This document shows positions 1 through 5,336 of a DNA stretch of 7,280 nucleotides, piece by piece; the stretch's first letter is position 1, and each line of letters begins with the position of its first letter. The translations under genes were made by a program, and so were the position numbers. The stretch covers positions 1-7,280 of the forward strand of contig DAOVXM010000124.1 of NCBI GenBank assembly GCA_030636125.1. The letters run 5' to 3'. Origin of the DNA: Chloroflexota bacterium. GTDB taxonomy: Bacteria > Chloroflexota > Anaerolineae > Anaerolineales > UBA4823. The notes beneath the pieces were generated by a model that saw only the letters and a list, made by a program, of their open reading frames with translations, was not told the origin of the DNA and ran no database searches.

Positions 1-372
1 AGCGGAGAAGGCCAGACCAAAATAGTGGAGCCATGGGTAATAGAGAAGGTCCAGGAAGGTATGCGTAAGGCGGTTACCCAGGGCACATTAGCAGATGAGT
101 TCGTAAATGTAAACATTCCTGCTGCAGGAAAGACTGGCACTGCCGAATACTGTGACAAGTACGCCCAAGCCAAAAACTTGTGTATACCAGGCAATTGGCC
201 TTCGCATGCCTGGACGGTAGCTTACGCTCCGTATGAAAATCCGGAGATTGCGGTAATTGCCTTTATTTATAATGGCGGTGAGGGCGCGAGTGTGGCTGGC
301 CCAGTCGTATGGCAAGTTTTAAATGCTTACTTTGAACTTAAAGCCATTGATAACGCTACGGAAGCACCATAA
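1..372 (+). CDS. mrdA: Penicillin-binding protein 2, transpeptidase domain, C-terminal fragment (5' end outside the window)
   Basis: This is the end of a class B penicillin-binding protein, the membrane-anchored D,D-transpeptidase that cross-links peptidoglycan outside the cytoplasmic membrane. The frame is open from base 1 to the TAA at 370-372, so the gene enters from the left; only about 123 residues are visible. The third active-site motif, KTG, lies at 130-138 within AGKTGTAE. It is followed by the usual HAWTVAYAPYENPEIAV strand region and the NGGEGASVAGPVVWQVL helix that ends PBP2 and FtsI proteins. The SxxK and SxN motifs lie upstream and are not seen. Between KTG and the HAW strand is a loop with two cysteines (codons 151-153 and 181-183, spacing CX9C). 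The nearby rodA and min genes favour PBP2 (elongation) over FtsI (division), but this is inferred from context. Class B PBP assignment is near certain; the mrdA label is likely. Confidence 0.9.
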   Translation, partial: SGEGQTKIVEPWVIEKVQEGMRKAVTQGTLADEFVNVNIPAAGKTGTAEYCDKYAQAKNLCIPGNWPSHAWTVAYAPYENPEIAVIAFIYNGGEGASVAGPVVWQVLNAYFELKAIDNATEAP

Positions 373-379
373 GAGACCG

Positions 380-388
380 TGCTATAAT
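380..388 (+). promoter_or_regulatory. Extended -10 promoter, likely start of the min operon
   Basis: The sequence TGCTATAAT is a perfect TGnTATAAT extended -10 element, starting eight bases after the mrdA stop codon. No good -35 box lies 17 nt upstream (bases 360-365 read ggaagc), which extended -10 promoters often tolerate. Predicted transcription would begin near 394-396, giving a minC leader of roughly 90 nt to the ATG at 489. It implies that minCDE and the genes behind it can be transcribed apart from mrdA, although read-through is also possible since no terminator separates them. Confidence 0.6.
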
Positions 389-400
389 CATTGGTGGTCA

Positions 401-461
401 ATCGGTCACTTCGAAAATGGCTTGATAAAGTATCCCCAGTATTAATTGACAAATGACCGAT
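401..461 (+). repeat. 8-bp perfect inverted repeat in the minC leader
   Basis: ATCGGTCA (401-408) is the exact reverse complement of TGACCGAT (454-461), with 45 nt between the arms. A further GGTCA copy lies at 396-400, eight bases before the one in the left arm. In the mRNA predicted from the 380-388 promoter the arms could pair and would bury the ATG at 453. Alternatively the GGTCA/TGACC units could be protein-binding half-sites. An 8-bp match in about 100 nt can also arise by chance, so function is unproven. Confidence 0.3.
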
Positions 462-479
462 GTATCGCGACCACGAATT

Positions 480-484
480 GGTGA
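480..484 (+). promoter_or_regulatory. Ribosome binding site GGTGA that decides the minC start
   Basis: GGTGA matches the 3' part of the full Shine-Dalgarno sequence AAGGAGGTGAT and sits four bases before the ATG at 489, which is the spacing expected for this downstream portion. The alternative ATG at 453 is preceded by an AT-rich stretch (attaattgacaa) with no purine-rich box. Confidence 0.5.
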
Positions 485-488
485 CAAA

Positions 489-1178
489 ATGCAGCCAAAT
501 GTGCAAATCAAGGGAATTCGCGAAGGGCTGCTCATCAATCTAGGGGATGGAGATTGGGACGAAGTCCAAGCAGCACTCTTTGAACATCTCGATCAGCAGG
601 CTGAATTCCTGCAAGGAGCTCGGTTGGCTTTAGATGTGGGAAATCACATTTTAAAAGCCGTTGATTTGAGCCAGCTTCGTAACACTATCTCAGAGCGAGG
701 TCTCAATCTGTGGGCGGTATTGAGCAACTCTCCAACTACCGAGCAAACAGCCCAGACCCTCGGCTTGGCTACTCGTATAAACAAACCCCGTCCGGAACGT
801 GACATACACACCTTGGACACAACCATTCAAGGAGGCGAGCAGGCGGTTCTCGTACAACGAACTTTACGATCTGGATACAGCCTACAATTTCCCGGTCACG
901 TGGTCATCATCGGAGACATTAACCCCGGAGCCGAAGTTATTGCAGGAGGTAATGTGATCGTTTGGGGATGCCTGCGCGGCATGGTTCATGCCGGGGCTGA
1001 AGGAGATTCCACCTCTTTAGTATGCGCGCTTGACTTAACCCCCACCCAACTGCGCATTGCCGATCAAATCGCCATAACCCCCAAGCGGCGCGGTAAACCC
1101 CAACCGGAAGTTGTTCGTATAGTGGATGGGCAAGTGGTAGCAGAGCAATGGAATCCAAAAGGAAAAGCACGTAAATGA
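489..1178 (+). CDS. minC: Septum site-determining protein MinC
   Basis: MinC inhibits FtsZ polymerisation and, recruited to the membrane by MinD, blocks division rings at wrong sites. From the ATG at 489 the protein is 229 residues, within the family's usual range. Residues 1 to about 105 form the variable FtsZ-inhibiting N domain, starting with the typical strand QIKGIREGLLINL. A linker follows, then the right-handed beta-helix C domain from about 118 to 195. This carries RSGY at 127-130 (the MinD/septum-binding RSGQ motif of E. coli) and the hallmark run GDINPGAEVIAGGNVIVWG, then LRGMVHAGAEGD and TQLRIA. An in-frame ATG at 453 would add 12 unconserved residues but has no ribosome binding site; I chose 489 for its GGTGA. 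The tail (GKARK) is basic. The minD gene follows after 74 nt, and a small frame overlaps the stop codon as ATGA. Family assignment is firm; the start is less sure. Confidence 0.93.
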   Translation: MQPNVQIKGIREGLLINLGDGDWDEVQAALFEHLDQQAEFLQGARLALDVGNHILKAVDLSQLRNTISERGLNLWAVLSNSPTTEQTAQTLGLATRINKPRPERDIHTLDTTIQGGEQAVLVQRTLRSGYSLQFPGHVVIIGDINPGAEVIAGGNVIVWGCLRGMVHAGAEGDSTSLVCALDLTPTQLRIADQIAITPKRRGKPQPEVVRIVDGQVVAEQWNPKGKARK

Positions 1179-1249
1179 GAAACGAGTGGACGTTTAAAGA
1201 AACGCGATATCGTGTTCAGGTACAAAATGAACAATTTAAGGAGGGATAG
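1175..1249 (+). CDS. Possible 24-residue peptide in the minC-minD gap, unrecognised
   Basis: An ATG at 1175 overlaps the minC stop as ATGA, the classic arrangement for translational coupling. The frame runs 24 codons to the TAG at 1247-1249, three bases before the minD ATG at 1253, so it fills the gap almost exactly. The peptide starts MRNEWTFKE and continues with alternating charged and aromatic residues (RYRVQVQ), which looks protein-like. It is hydrophilic with no membrane segment or signal peptide. An AAGGA lies at 1159-1163, eleven bases upstream, a slightly long spacing. The last codons contain the minD ribosome binding site, so ribosomes finishing this frame would sit on the minD start. 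It could be a coupling leader, a tiny protein, or chance: a frame of this length arises easily at random. I do not recognise the peptide. Confidence 0.25.
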   Translation: MRNEWTFKETRYRVQVQNEQFKEG

Positions 1250-1252
1250 TAT

Positions 1253-2053
1253 ATGCCCGGAATAGTAGTCACTGTTACATCTGGGAAAGGCGGAGTGGGC
1301 AAAACCACAGCTACAGCAAATTTAGCCACCGCGATGGCTGCTGATGGATATAAGGTAGTCTGTGTAGATGCAGATATCGGCCTCCGTAACCTGGATATAA
1401 TCTTGGGTTTAGAAAACCGCATTGTGTATGATTTGGTGGATGTTGTTGAAGGACGCTGCCGTTTACGGCAGGCAATGATACGTGACAAACGATTACCACA
1501 TCTGTTCCTAATACCAGCAGCCCAGACACGCGACAAAAGTTCCGTCTCACCCAGCGATATGGTACGCTTATGTAATGAACTACGCCTGGAACATGATTGG
1601 ATTTTAATCGACTCACCGGCAGGTATTGAACGCGGCTTCCGAAACGCCATCGCCCCCGCTGATATCACGGTTGTGATCACCAACCCTGAAATCTCCGCTG
1701 TGCGCGATGCCGACCGGATCATCGGTCTCATCGAGGCTGAGGAGAAAGGACCAGCCCGACTGATAATCAATCGCATTAAACCCGGGATGGTAAAACGTCA
1801 AGAGATGCTTTCTGCTGAAGACGTGATTGAATTGCTTGCTGTAGAAATAGTCGGTTTGATACCAGAAGATGAAGAGGTAATCACAAGCACCAATCGCGGT
1901 ATCCCAGTAGCCCTAAATGGGAATAGTAAAGCTGGGCAGGCTTATCGTAACATCGCCCAACGGCTGAATGGAGCAAACGTTCCATTCATGGATATGGAAG
2001 ATGAGGGTGTTTTCGGACGATTGACTCGCTTCTTCCGCCAGGGAGGTAATTAA
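1253..2053 (+). CDS. minD: Septum site-determining ATPase MinD
   Basis: MinD is a ParA/MRP-type ATPase that dimerises on the membrane when bound to ATP, recruits MinC, and is released by MinE. The 266-residue length is typical. The deviant Walker A motif TSGKGGVGKTT is at residues 9-19, with the signature lysine at 11 and the P-loop lysine at 17. VCVDADIGLRNLD at 36-48 is the switch I region, and LIDSPAGIERGF at 118-129 holds the Walker B aspartate. VITNPEISAVRDADRIIGL at 141-159 is the standard MinD segment. The C-terminus, GVFGRLTRFFRQ (252-263), is the amphipathic membrane-targeting helix. The start is fixed by a strong AAGGAGGG at 1238-1245 with a 7-nt spacer. minE follows one base after the stop, so the two are surely co-transcribed. 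All key residues are present. Certain. Confidence 0.98.
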   Translation: MPGIVVTVTSGKGGVGKTTATANLATAMAADGYKVVCVDADIGLRNLDIILGLENRIVYDLVDVVEGRCRLRQAMIRDKRLPHLFLIPAAQTRDKSSVSPSDMVRLCNELRLEHDWILIDSPAGIERGFRNAIAPADITVVITNPEISAVRDADRIIGLIEAEEKGPARLIINRIKPGMVKRQEMLSAEDVIELLAVEIVGLIPEDEEVITSTNRGIPVALNGNSKAGQAYRNIAQRLNGANVPFMDMEDEGVFGRLTRFFRQGGN

Positions 2054-2054
2054 T

Positions 2055-2318
2055 ATGAGTGGATTCTTTGATCGTCTGCTTGGTCGAGACCAAAAAAGCG
2101 CCTCATTGGCTAAGGAACGCATGAAGCTTGTCTTGATTCACGACCGCACGGATCTTAGCCCGCGTGCACTGGATGAATTGAAGGACGAGCTGATCCAGGT
2201 AATTTCTCGACATATCGAGATTGATCCCGATTCAGTGCGGATTGATATGACACAAGATGGCCGTCAACAGCGTTTAATCGCCGATATCCCCTTACGCCAA
2301 GTACCCCATAGAAGATGA
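2055..2318 (+). CDS. minE: Cell division topological specificity factor MinE
   Basis: MinE stimulates MinD ATP hydrolysis and so drives MinCD off the membrane, giving the pole-to-pole pattern in species where this has been studied. The protein has 87 residues, against 88 in E. coli. The N-terminal FFDRLLGR (residues 4-11) is the membrane-binding amphipathic segment. AKERMKLVLIHDR (19-31) matches the conserved anti-MinCD helix/strand. DELKDELIQVISRHIEIDPDSVRI (40-63) is the dimerising topological-specificity domain. The start is supported by GGGAGG at 2041-2046, inside the end of minD, with an 8-nt spacer. Having MinE predicts a dynamic Min system rather than the DivIVA/MinJ-anchored type. Its presence with intact MinC and MinD indicates a complete three-part system. 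Very sure. Confidence 0.97.
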   Translation: MSGFFDRLLGRDQKSASLAKERMKLVLIHDRTDLSPRALDELKDELIQVISRHIEIDPDSVRIDMTQDGRQQRLIADIPLRQVPHRR

Positions 2319-2334
2319 GATAGAAAAAGGATAG

Positions 2335-3465
2335 ATGCGCACATCCTCGCTCAACTGGCGACACTTTGATTTCCTGCTCCTGGGGGCTGTAGCGGTCCTC
2401 GTAATCATCGGTATCACGATGATACGTTCCGCCGTTGCAGGCAATATAGAACTGGCCGAATTGGATCTCGTGCAGCGTCAGTTAATTTTCGCTGTGGTTG
2501 GTTTTGTTGTAATCATCCTGACGGCTTCCATCGATTACCACCTGTGGTCTTCGATCAGCCGAACGTTATACGTGGGCATGTTCGGATTATTGGCCGTGCT
2601 ATCCATCGTCGGCGCAGCGGTTTTTGGATCAGCGCGCTGGTTCGATACAGGATTGGTTTTGATCCAACCCTCTGAGCTAGCCAAGATCGTGATGATCTTA
2701 GTTCTTGCAGATTATTTTGCTCGTAATAATGAGAAACTTCACGACATGCGTTGGGTTTTGAGAAGTTTTTTATTAACCATGGGAGTTGTGGGCTGGATTT
2801 TATTACAGCCCAACTTGAGCACATCCATCGTCATCATAGTGATTTGGTTCGCCCTGTTATGGGCAGCTGGGTTACGTCTTAAGCATCTTATTGCTTTTAC
2901 TGCGGCTGGTATTGTCCTCCCTATTGCCGCCTGGCCTTTTTTGGTGGATTATCAACAAGCCCGCATCATGAACTTTCTCTTCCCTGATCTCACTGCACGA
3001 CATGGCGAGATCTATAATATTCAACAGGCGCTTATCAGTATTGGATCTGGGGGATGGTTTGGGCAGGGGTACGGTAGTGGTTCTCAAGTCCAATTACGAT
3101 TCCTAAAAGTGCGCTGGTCTGATTTTATCTTCTCCGCCATGGCTGAGGAGTTCGGCTTCATCGGTATATTGGTCATCATGTTCCTCTTGCTGTTTGTCAT
3201 CTACCGCTGTCTCCGGGCAGCTCGCTTAGCTAGAGATACATTTGGAGCATTAATTGCGTACGGGGTGGCGACACTGATTGCATTTCAAGCGGTAGTCAAT
3301 ATTGGAGTTAACCTTAACCTCATGCCTGCCACTGGTCTTACGTTACCTTTTGTAAGTTATGGCGGCAGTTCATTGCTCTCCGCTCTCTTGGGAATTGGCT
3401 TGGTAGAAAGCGTGATCTTACGCTATAAAGCCCTGGAATTCTCGGCAGGTGACCAGGGTACATAA
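2335..3465 (+). CDS. rodA: SEDS-family peptidoglycan glycosyltransferase RodA (FtsW/RodA/SpoVE)
   Basis: RodA is a polytopic inner-membrane enzyme that polymerises lipid II into glycan strands in partnership with PBP2. The 376 residues have about ten predicted membrane segments, starting near 13-31 and 50-67 and ending near 335-360, the family's usual layout. Family motifs in order: GSARWFDTG (98-106), with the Trp at 102 important in SEDS proteins; IQPSELAK (110-117); LQPNLSTS (157-164); the loop GSGGWFGQGYGSGSQVQLRFL (237-257); and WSDFIFSAMAEEFGFIG (261-277), whose Asp263 matches the catalytic aspartate. NLMPATGLTLPFVSYGGSSLL (328-348) closes the set. The gene lies 16 nt after minE with AAAAAGGA just before the ATG, a short 3-nt spacer. 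Neighbouring mrdA favours RodA over FtsW, since RodA-PBP2 pairs are commonly encoded together. SEDS family certain; the RodA subtype is likely. Confidence 0.92.
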   Translation: MRTSSLNWRHFDFLLLGAVAVLVIIGITMIRSAVAGNIELAELDLVQRQLIFAVVGFVVIILTASIDYHLWSSISRTLYVGMFGLLAVLSIVGAAVFGSARWFDTGLVLIQPSELAKIVMILVLADYFARNNEKLHDMRWVLRSFLLTMGVVGWILLQPNLSTSIVIIVIWFALLWAAGLRLKHLIAFTAAGIVLPIAAWPFLVDYQQARIMNFLFPDLTARHGEIYNIQQALISIGSGGWFGQGYGSGSQVQLRFLKVRWSDFIFSAMAEEFGFIGILVIMFLLLFVIYRCLRAARLARDTFGALIAYGVATLIAFQAVVNIGVNLNLMPATGLTLPFVSYGGSSLLSALLGIGLVESVILRYKALEFSAGDQGT

Positions 3466-3505
3466 GCAATAAGCAAAATGCTCCCCCAATAATTTGAGTC
3501 ATCTT

Positions 3506-3510
3506 GGAGG
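3506..3510 (+). promoter_or_regulatory. Ribosome binding site GGAGG that decides the gltX start
   Basis: GGAGG is followed by four bases (ttta) and the ATG at 3515. The in-frame TTG at 3494 would translate straight through this site, adding seven residues (MSHLGGL), and has no site of its own, so it is rejected as the start. Confidence 0.7.
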
Positions 3511-3514
3511 TTTA

Positions 3515-5011
3515 ATGAGTTCTTCTCCCAACCCTGCCCGTGTACGTTTCGCGCCTTCTCCAACCGGGCGCACCCACCTGGGCAGCGGACGTACAGCTCT
3601 ATATAATTATCTGCTTGCTCGCCAGACCGGCGGTCAATTCATTTTGCGCATCGAAGATACCGACCAGAAACGGTATGTGCCTGAAGCGGAAAAAGAACTT
3701 ATCGACAGCCTCCACTGGCTTGGTTTAGACTGGGATGAAGGGCCAGACGTGGGTGGGCCGCACGCTCCATATCGCCAATCTTTACGCAAAGAAATCTATC
3801 TCCAACACGCCGAAGAATTAATTGAACGCGAACATGCATATTACTGCTTCTGTTCTCCAGAACGATTGGCAAAAGTCCGCCAGGAGCAGCAAAAGCGTAA
3901 GGAACTCCCCCTTTATGATGGGACATGCCGCATGCTCACCTCTGAAGAGGCCGCGCAGCGCGCTGTTTCGGGTAAATCTCATGTCGTCCGTTTCAAAACT
4001 CCCAAAGAGGGCTCAATTACCGTCATAGATCTCTTGCGCGGAGAGATAACCGTCGAAAACAGAGTCTTAGACGATATCATCCTCGTTAAGTCTGATGGTT
4101 TAGCCGTTTACCATCTGGCAGCGATGGTAGACGACCATTTGATGGACATAACACATGTAATGCGCAGCTCTGAATGGTTGCCTACATTCCCGCTACACGC
4201 ACATATCATCCGTGCCTTTGGCTGGGAGGAACCAGAGTGGGTCCATCTATCTGTCTTTCTCAAGCCTAGTGGAAAGGGAAAAATGAGCAAGCGCGAATCA
4301 GCCGATCTAAAACAAAGCGGCTATTCGATATTTATTATGGACCTGGAGGAAATGGGCTACTTGGGGGAAGCGGTCATCAACTGGACTGCCTTGATGGGCT
4401 GGAGTTATGACGACCACACTGAGTTTTTTATGCTTCCCGATCTGGTAGATAAATTTGCTTTAAATCGTCTAAATCCTGCCCCTGCGGCGATCAATTTCAC
4501 CAAACTTGACCATTTTAACGGGTTACACATCCGTAACCTTGCAGTTGATGATCTTGCAAGGCGGATTAAACCTTTTTTCGAGGCCGCCGGATACAAAGTG
4601 GATGAAACCAAACTCTTGGAAATCACACCTATCATTCAAGAACGCCTGGTTACACTTGCCGATGCACCCGTCAAAGCAGGCTTCTTCTTCCAGGAAGATG
4701 TTTACCCAAATCCGGAAGATTTAATCGGCAAGAAGATGACCCCTACAGAGTCCGCTGTAGCGGCCCAAAAGGCTTACCACGTCCTAGCAGCGATACCAGA
4801 CCTCAGCCATGAGACTGCCGAGGGACCATTACGTTCCCTGGCAGACGAACTAGATCTTAAAGCCGGTCAACTCTTCGGTATCCTCCGCGTGGCAGTCACC
4901 GGTCAAAAAGTGAGCCCTCCTCTATTCGAAAGTATGGAGATTATCGGGAAAGACGTAGTCCTGGAACGCCTTCTCAATGCGATCACTATCCTCGAAGGAA
5001 TGAAAGCCTAG
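3515..5011 (+). CDS. gltX: Glutamyl-tRNA synthetase (class I)
   Basis: GltX attaches glutamate to tRNA-Glu in the cytoplasm. From the ATG at 3515 it has 498 residues, close to the bacterial norm of about 470-500. The Rossmann fold begins RFAPSPTGRTHLGSGRTALYNYLL; HLGS (21-24) takes the place of the class I HIGH signature. RIEDTDQKR (45-53) is strongly conserved. CFC (111-113) and C138 match three of the four zinc ligands of E. coli GluRS, and the fourth (His127 there) is Met140 here. DDHLMDITHVMRSSEW (206-221) is a family block, and KMSKR (256-260) is the KMSKS-type ATP-binding loop. The remainder is the helical anticodon-binding domain. With a separate glnS present, this enzyme is expected to be discriminating (tRNA-Glu only), which I infer rather than read. 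It lies 49 nt after rodA with no terminator between, so read-through is likely. Very sure. Confidence 0.97.
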   Translation: MSSSPNPARVRFAPSPTGRTHLGSGRTALYNYLLARQTGGQFILRIEDTDQKRYVPEAEKELIDSLHWLGLDWDEGPDVGGPHAPYRQSLRKEIYLQHAEELIEREHAYYCFCSPERLAKVRQEQQKRKELPLYDGTCRMLTSEEAAQRAVSGKSHVVRFKTPKEGSITVIDLLRGEITVENRVLDDIILVKSDGLAVYHLAAMVDDHLMDITHVMRSSEWLPTFPLHAHIIRAFGWEEPEWVHLSVFLKPSGKGKMSKRESADLKQSGYSIFIMDLEEMGYLGEAVINWTALMGWSYDDHTEFFMLPDLVDKFALNRLNPAPAAINFTKLDHFNGLHIRNLAVDDLARRIKPFFEAAGYKVDETKLLEITPIIQERLVTLADAPVKAGFFFQEDVYPNPEDLIGKKMTPTESAVAAQKAYHVLAAIPDLSHETAEGPLRSLADELDLKAGQLFGILRVAVTGQKVSPPLFESMEIIGKDVVLERLLNAITILEGMKA

Positions 5012-5056
5012 CTCAGGCTAAAGCCTTCGCTATAAGAAGTCCAAGGCCGAAAGGCT
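5005..5056 (+). repeat. Clustered AGCCT/AGGCT inverted repeats at the gltX end
   Basis: Four copies of a 5-base unit alternate in orientation: AGCCT at 5005-5009, AGGCT at 5015-5019, AGCCT at 5022-5026 and AGGCT at 5052-5056. They allow competing small hairpins, for instance AGCCTT (5022-5027) with AAGGCT (5051-5056), extended past a bulge by CG/CG. No T-run follows, only aattaaattt, so this is a poor intrinsic terminator. It may slow transcription or stabilise the gltX mRNA end, or be incidental. Confidence 0.3.
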
Positions 5057-5064
5057 AATTAAAT

Positions 5065-5093
5065 TTGACCAGAATCTGAGAACATGGTAATAT
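5065..5093 (+). promoter_or_regulatory. Promoter of the tRNA-Gln gene
   Basis: A -35 box TTGACC (5065-5070) and a -10 box TAATAT (5088-5093) are separated by exactly 17 bases, and TGG before the -10 adds an extended -10 element. Transcription would start near 5100, about ten bases before the mature tRNA. This is a sigma-70-type promoter of the strength expected for a stable RNA, and it lets the tRNA be made independently of gltX. Confidence 0.7.
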
Positions 5094-5110
5094 TTTCTAC
5101 CATAAAACAT

Positions 5111-5181
5111 TGGGGAGTCGTCTAGTGGTAGGACAGCGGACTCTGAATCCGTATGCCGAGGTTCGAATCCTCGCTCCCCAG
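5111..5181 (+). tRNA. tRNA-Gln, anticodon CUG
   Basis: All arms fold cleanly. The acceptor pairs TGGGGAG (5111-5117) with CTCCCCA (5174-5180), followed by discriminator G at 5181. The D-arm is GTC/GAC around a TAGTGGTAG-type loop. The anticodon stem GCGGA/TCCGT encloses loop CTCTGAA, with the anticodon at 5143-5145. The T-arm is CGAGG-TTCGAAT-CCTCG (5157-5173) and the variable loop is ATGC. CUG reads the codon CAG only, so a UUG isoacceptor must exist elsewhere for CAA. U1-A72, G2-C71, G3-C70 and G73 match the elements E. coli GlnRS recognises. The terminal CCA is not encoded (the DNA reads CCT after G73), so it must be added by tRNA nucleotidyltransferase. The gene stands between gltX and glnS. 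Confidence 0.97.
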
Positions 5182-5210
5182 CCTAAATAATTCAAATAAT
5201 CTCATCTAAT

Positions 5211-5245
5211 AAAAAACCACCCCGTTTTCAACGGGGTGGTTTTTT
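5211..5245. terminator. Bidirectional intrinsic terminator between tRNA-Gln and glnS
   Basis: CCACCCCGTT (5217-5226) pairs perfectly with AACGGGGTGG (5230-5239) around a three-base loop. The stem is flanked by six A on the left and six T on the right, so each strand ends with a U-tract in its RNA. It lies 29 bases after the tRNA-Gln gene on the + strand and about 90 bases after the glnS stop on the - strand, so it can end both convergent transcripts. Confidence 0.95.
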
Positions 5246-5290
5246 GTCCCTATTTTATTATCAACTCTGCTGAATCGGAGAGGGGTTACA

Positions 5291-5317
5291 CAGTTGAAGT
5301 GGTAAGGGTTCGAACTG
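5291..5317. repeat. Imperfect inverted repeat in the glnS 3' region
   Basis: CAGTTGAA (5291-5298) pairs with TTCGAACTG (5309-5317) with one bulged G and a ten-base loop. No U-tract follows on either strand, so it is not an intrinsic terminator. It lies in the glnS 3' untranslated stretch, ahead of the real terminator. The role is unknown and it may be chance. Confidence 0.25.
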
Positions 5318-5336
5318 GTAAAAAATTTTATCTGAT

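Noticed and set aside
453..488. ATG at 453 as the minC start
   Set aside because: It has no ribosome binding site and lies inside a predicted stem arm. It adds 12 residues before the conserved first strand. It is not excluded, only less supported than 489.
1216..1776. 186-codon open frame on the - strand opposite minD
   Set aside because: It is antisense to a complete MinD with all motifs. The predicted protein is rich in Arg, Ser and Thr and is not recognisable.
3494..3514. TTG at 3494 as an upstream gltX start
   Set aside because: It would translate the GGAGG ribosome binding site itself and add seven unconserved residues. The ATG at 3515 has the site correctly placed.
5012..5064. Intrinsic terminator after gltX
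   Set aside because: Small competing hairpins exist, but no U-run follows any of them, so read-through into the tRNA region remains possible up to the strong terminator at 5211-5245.
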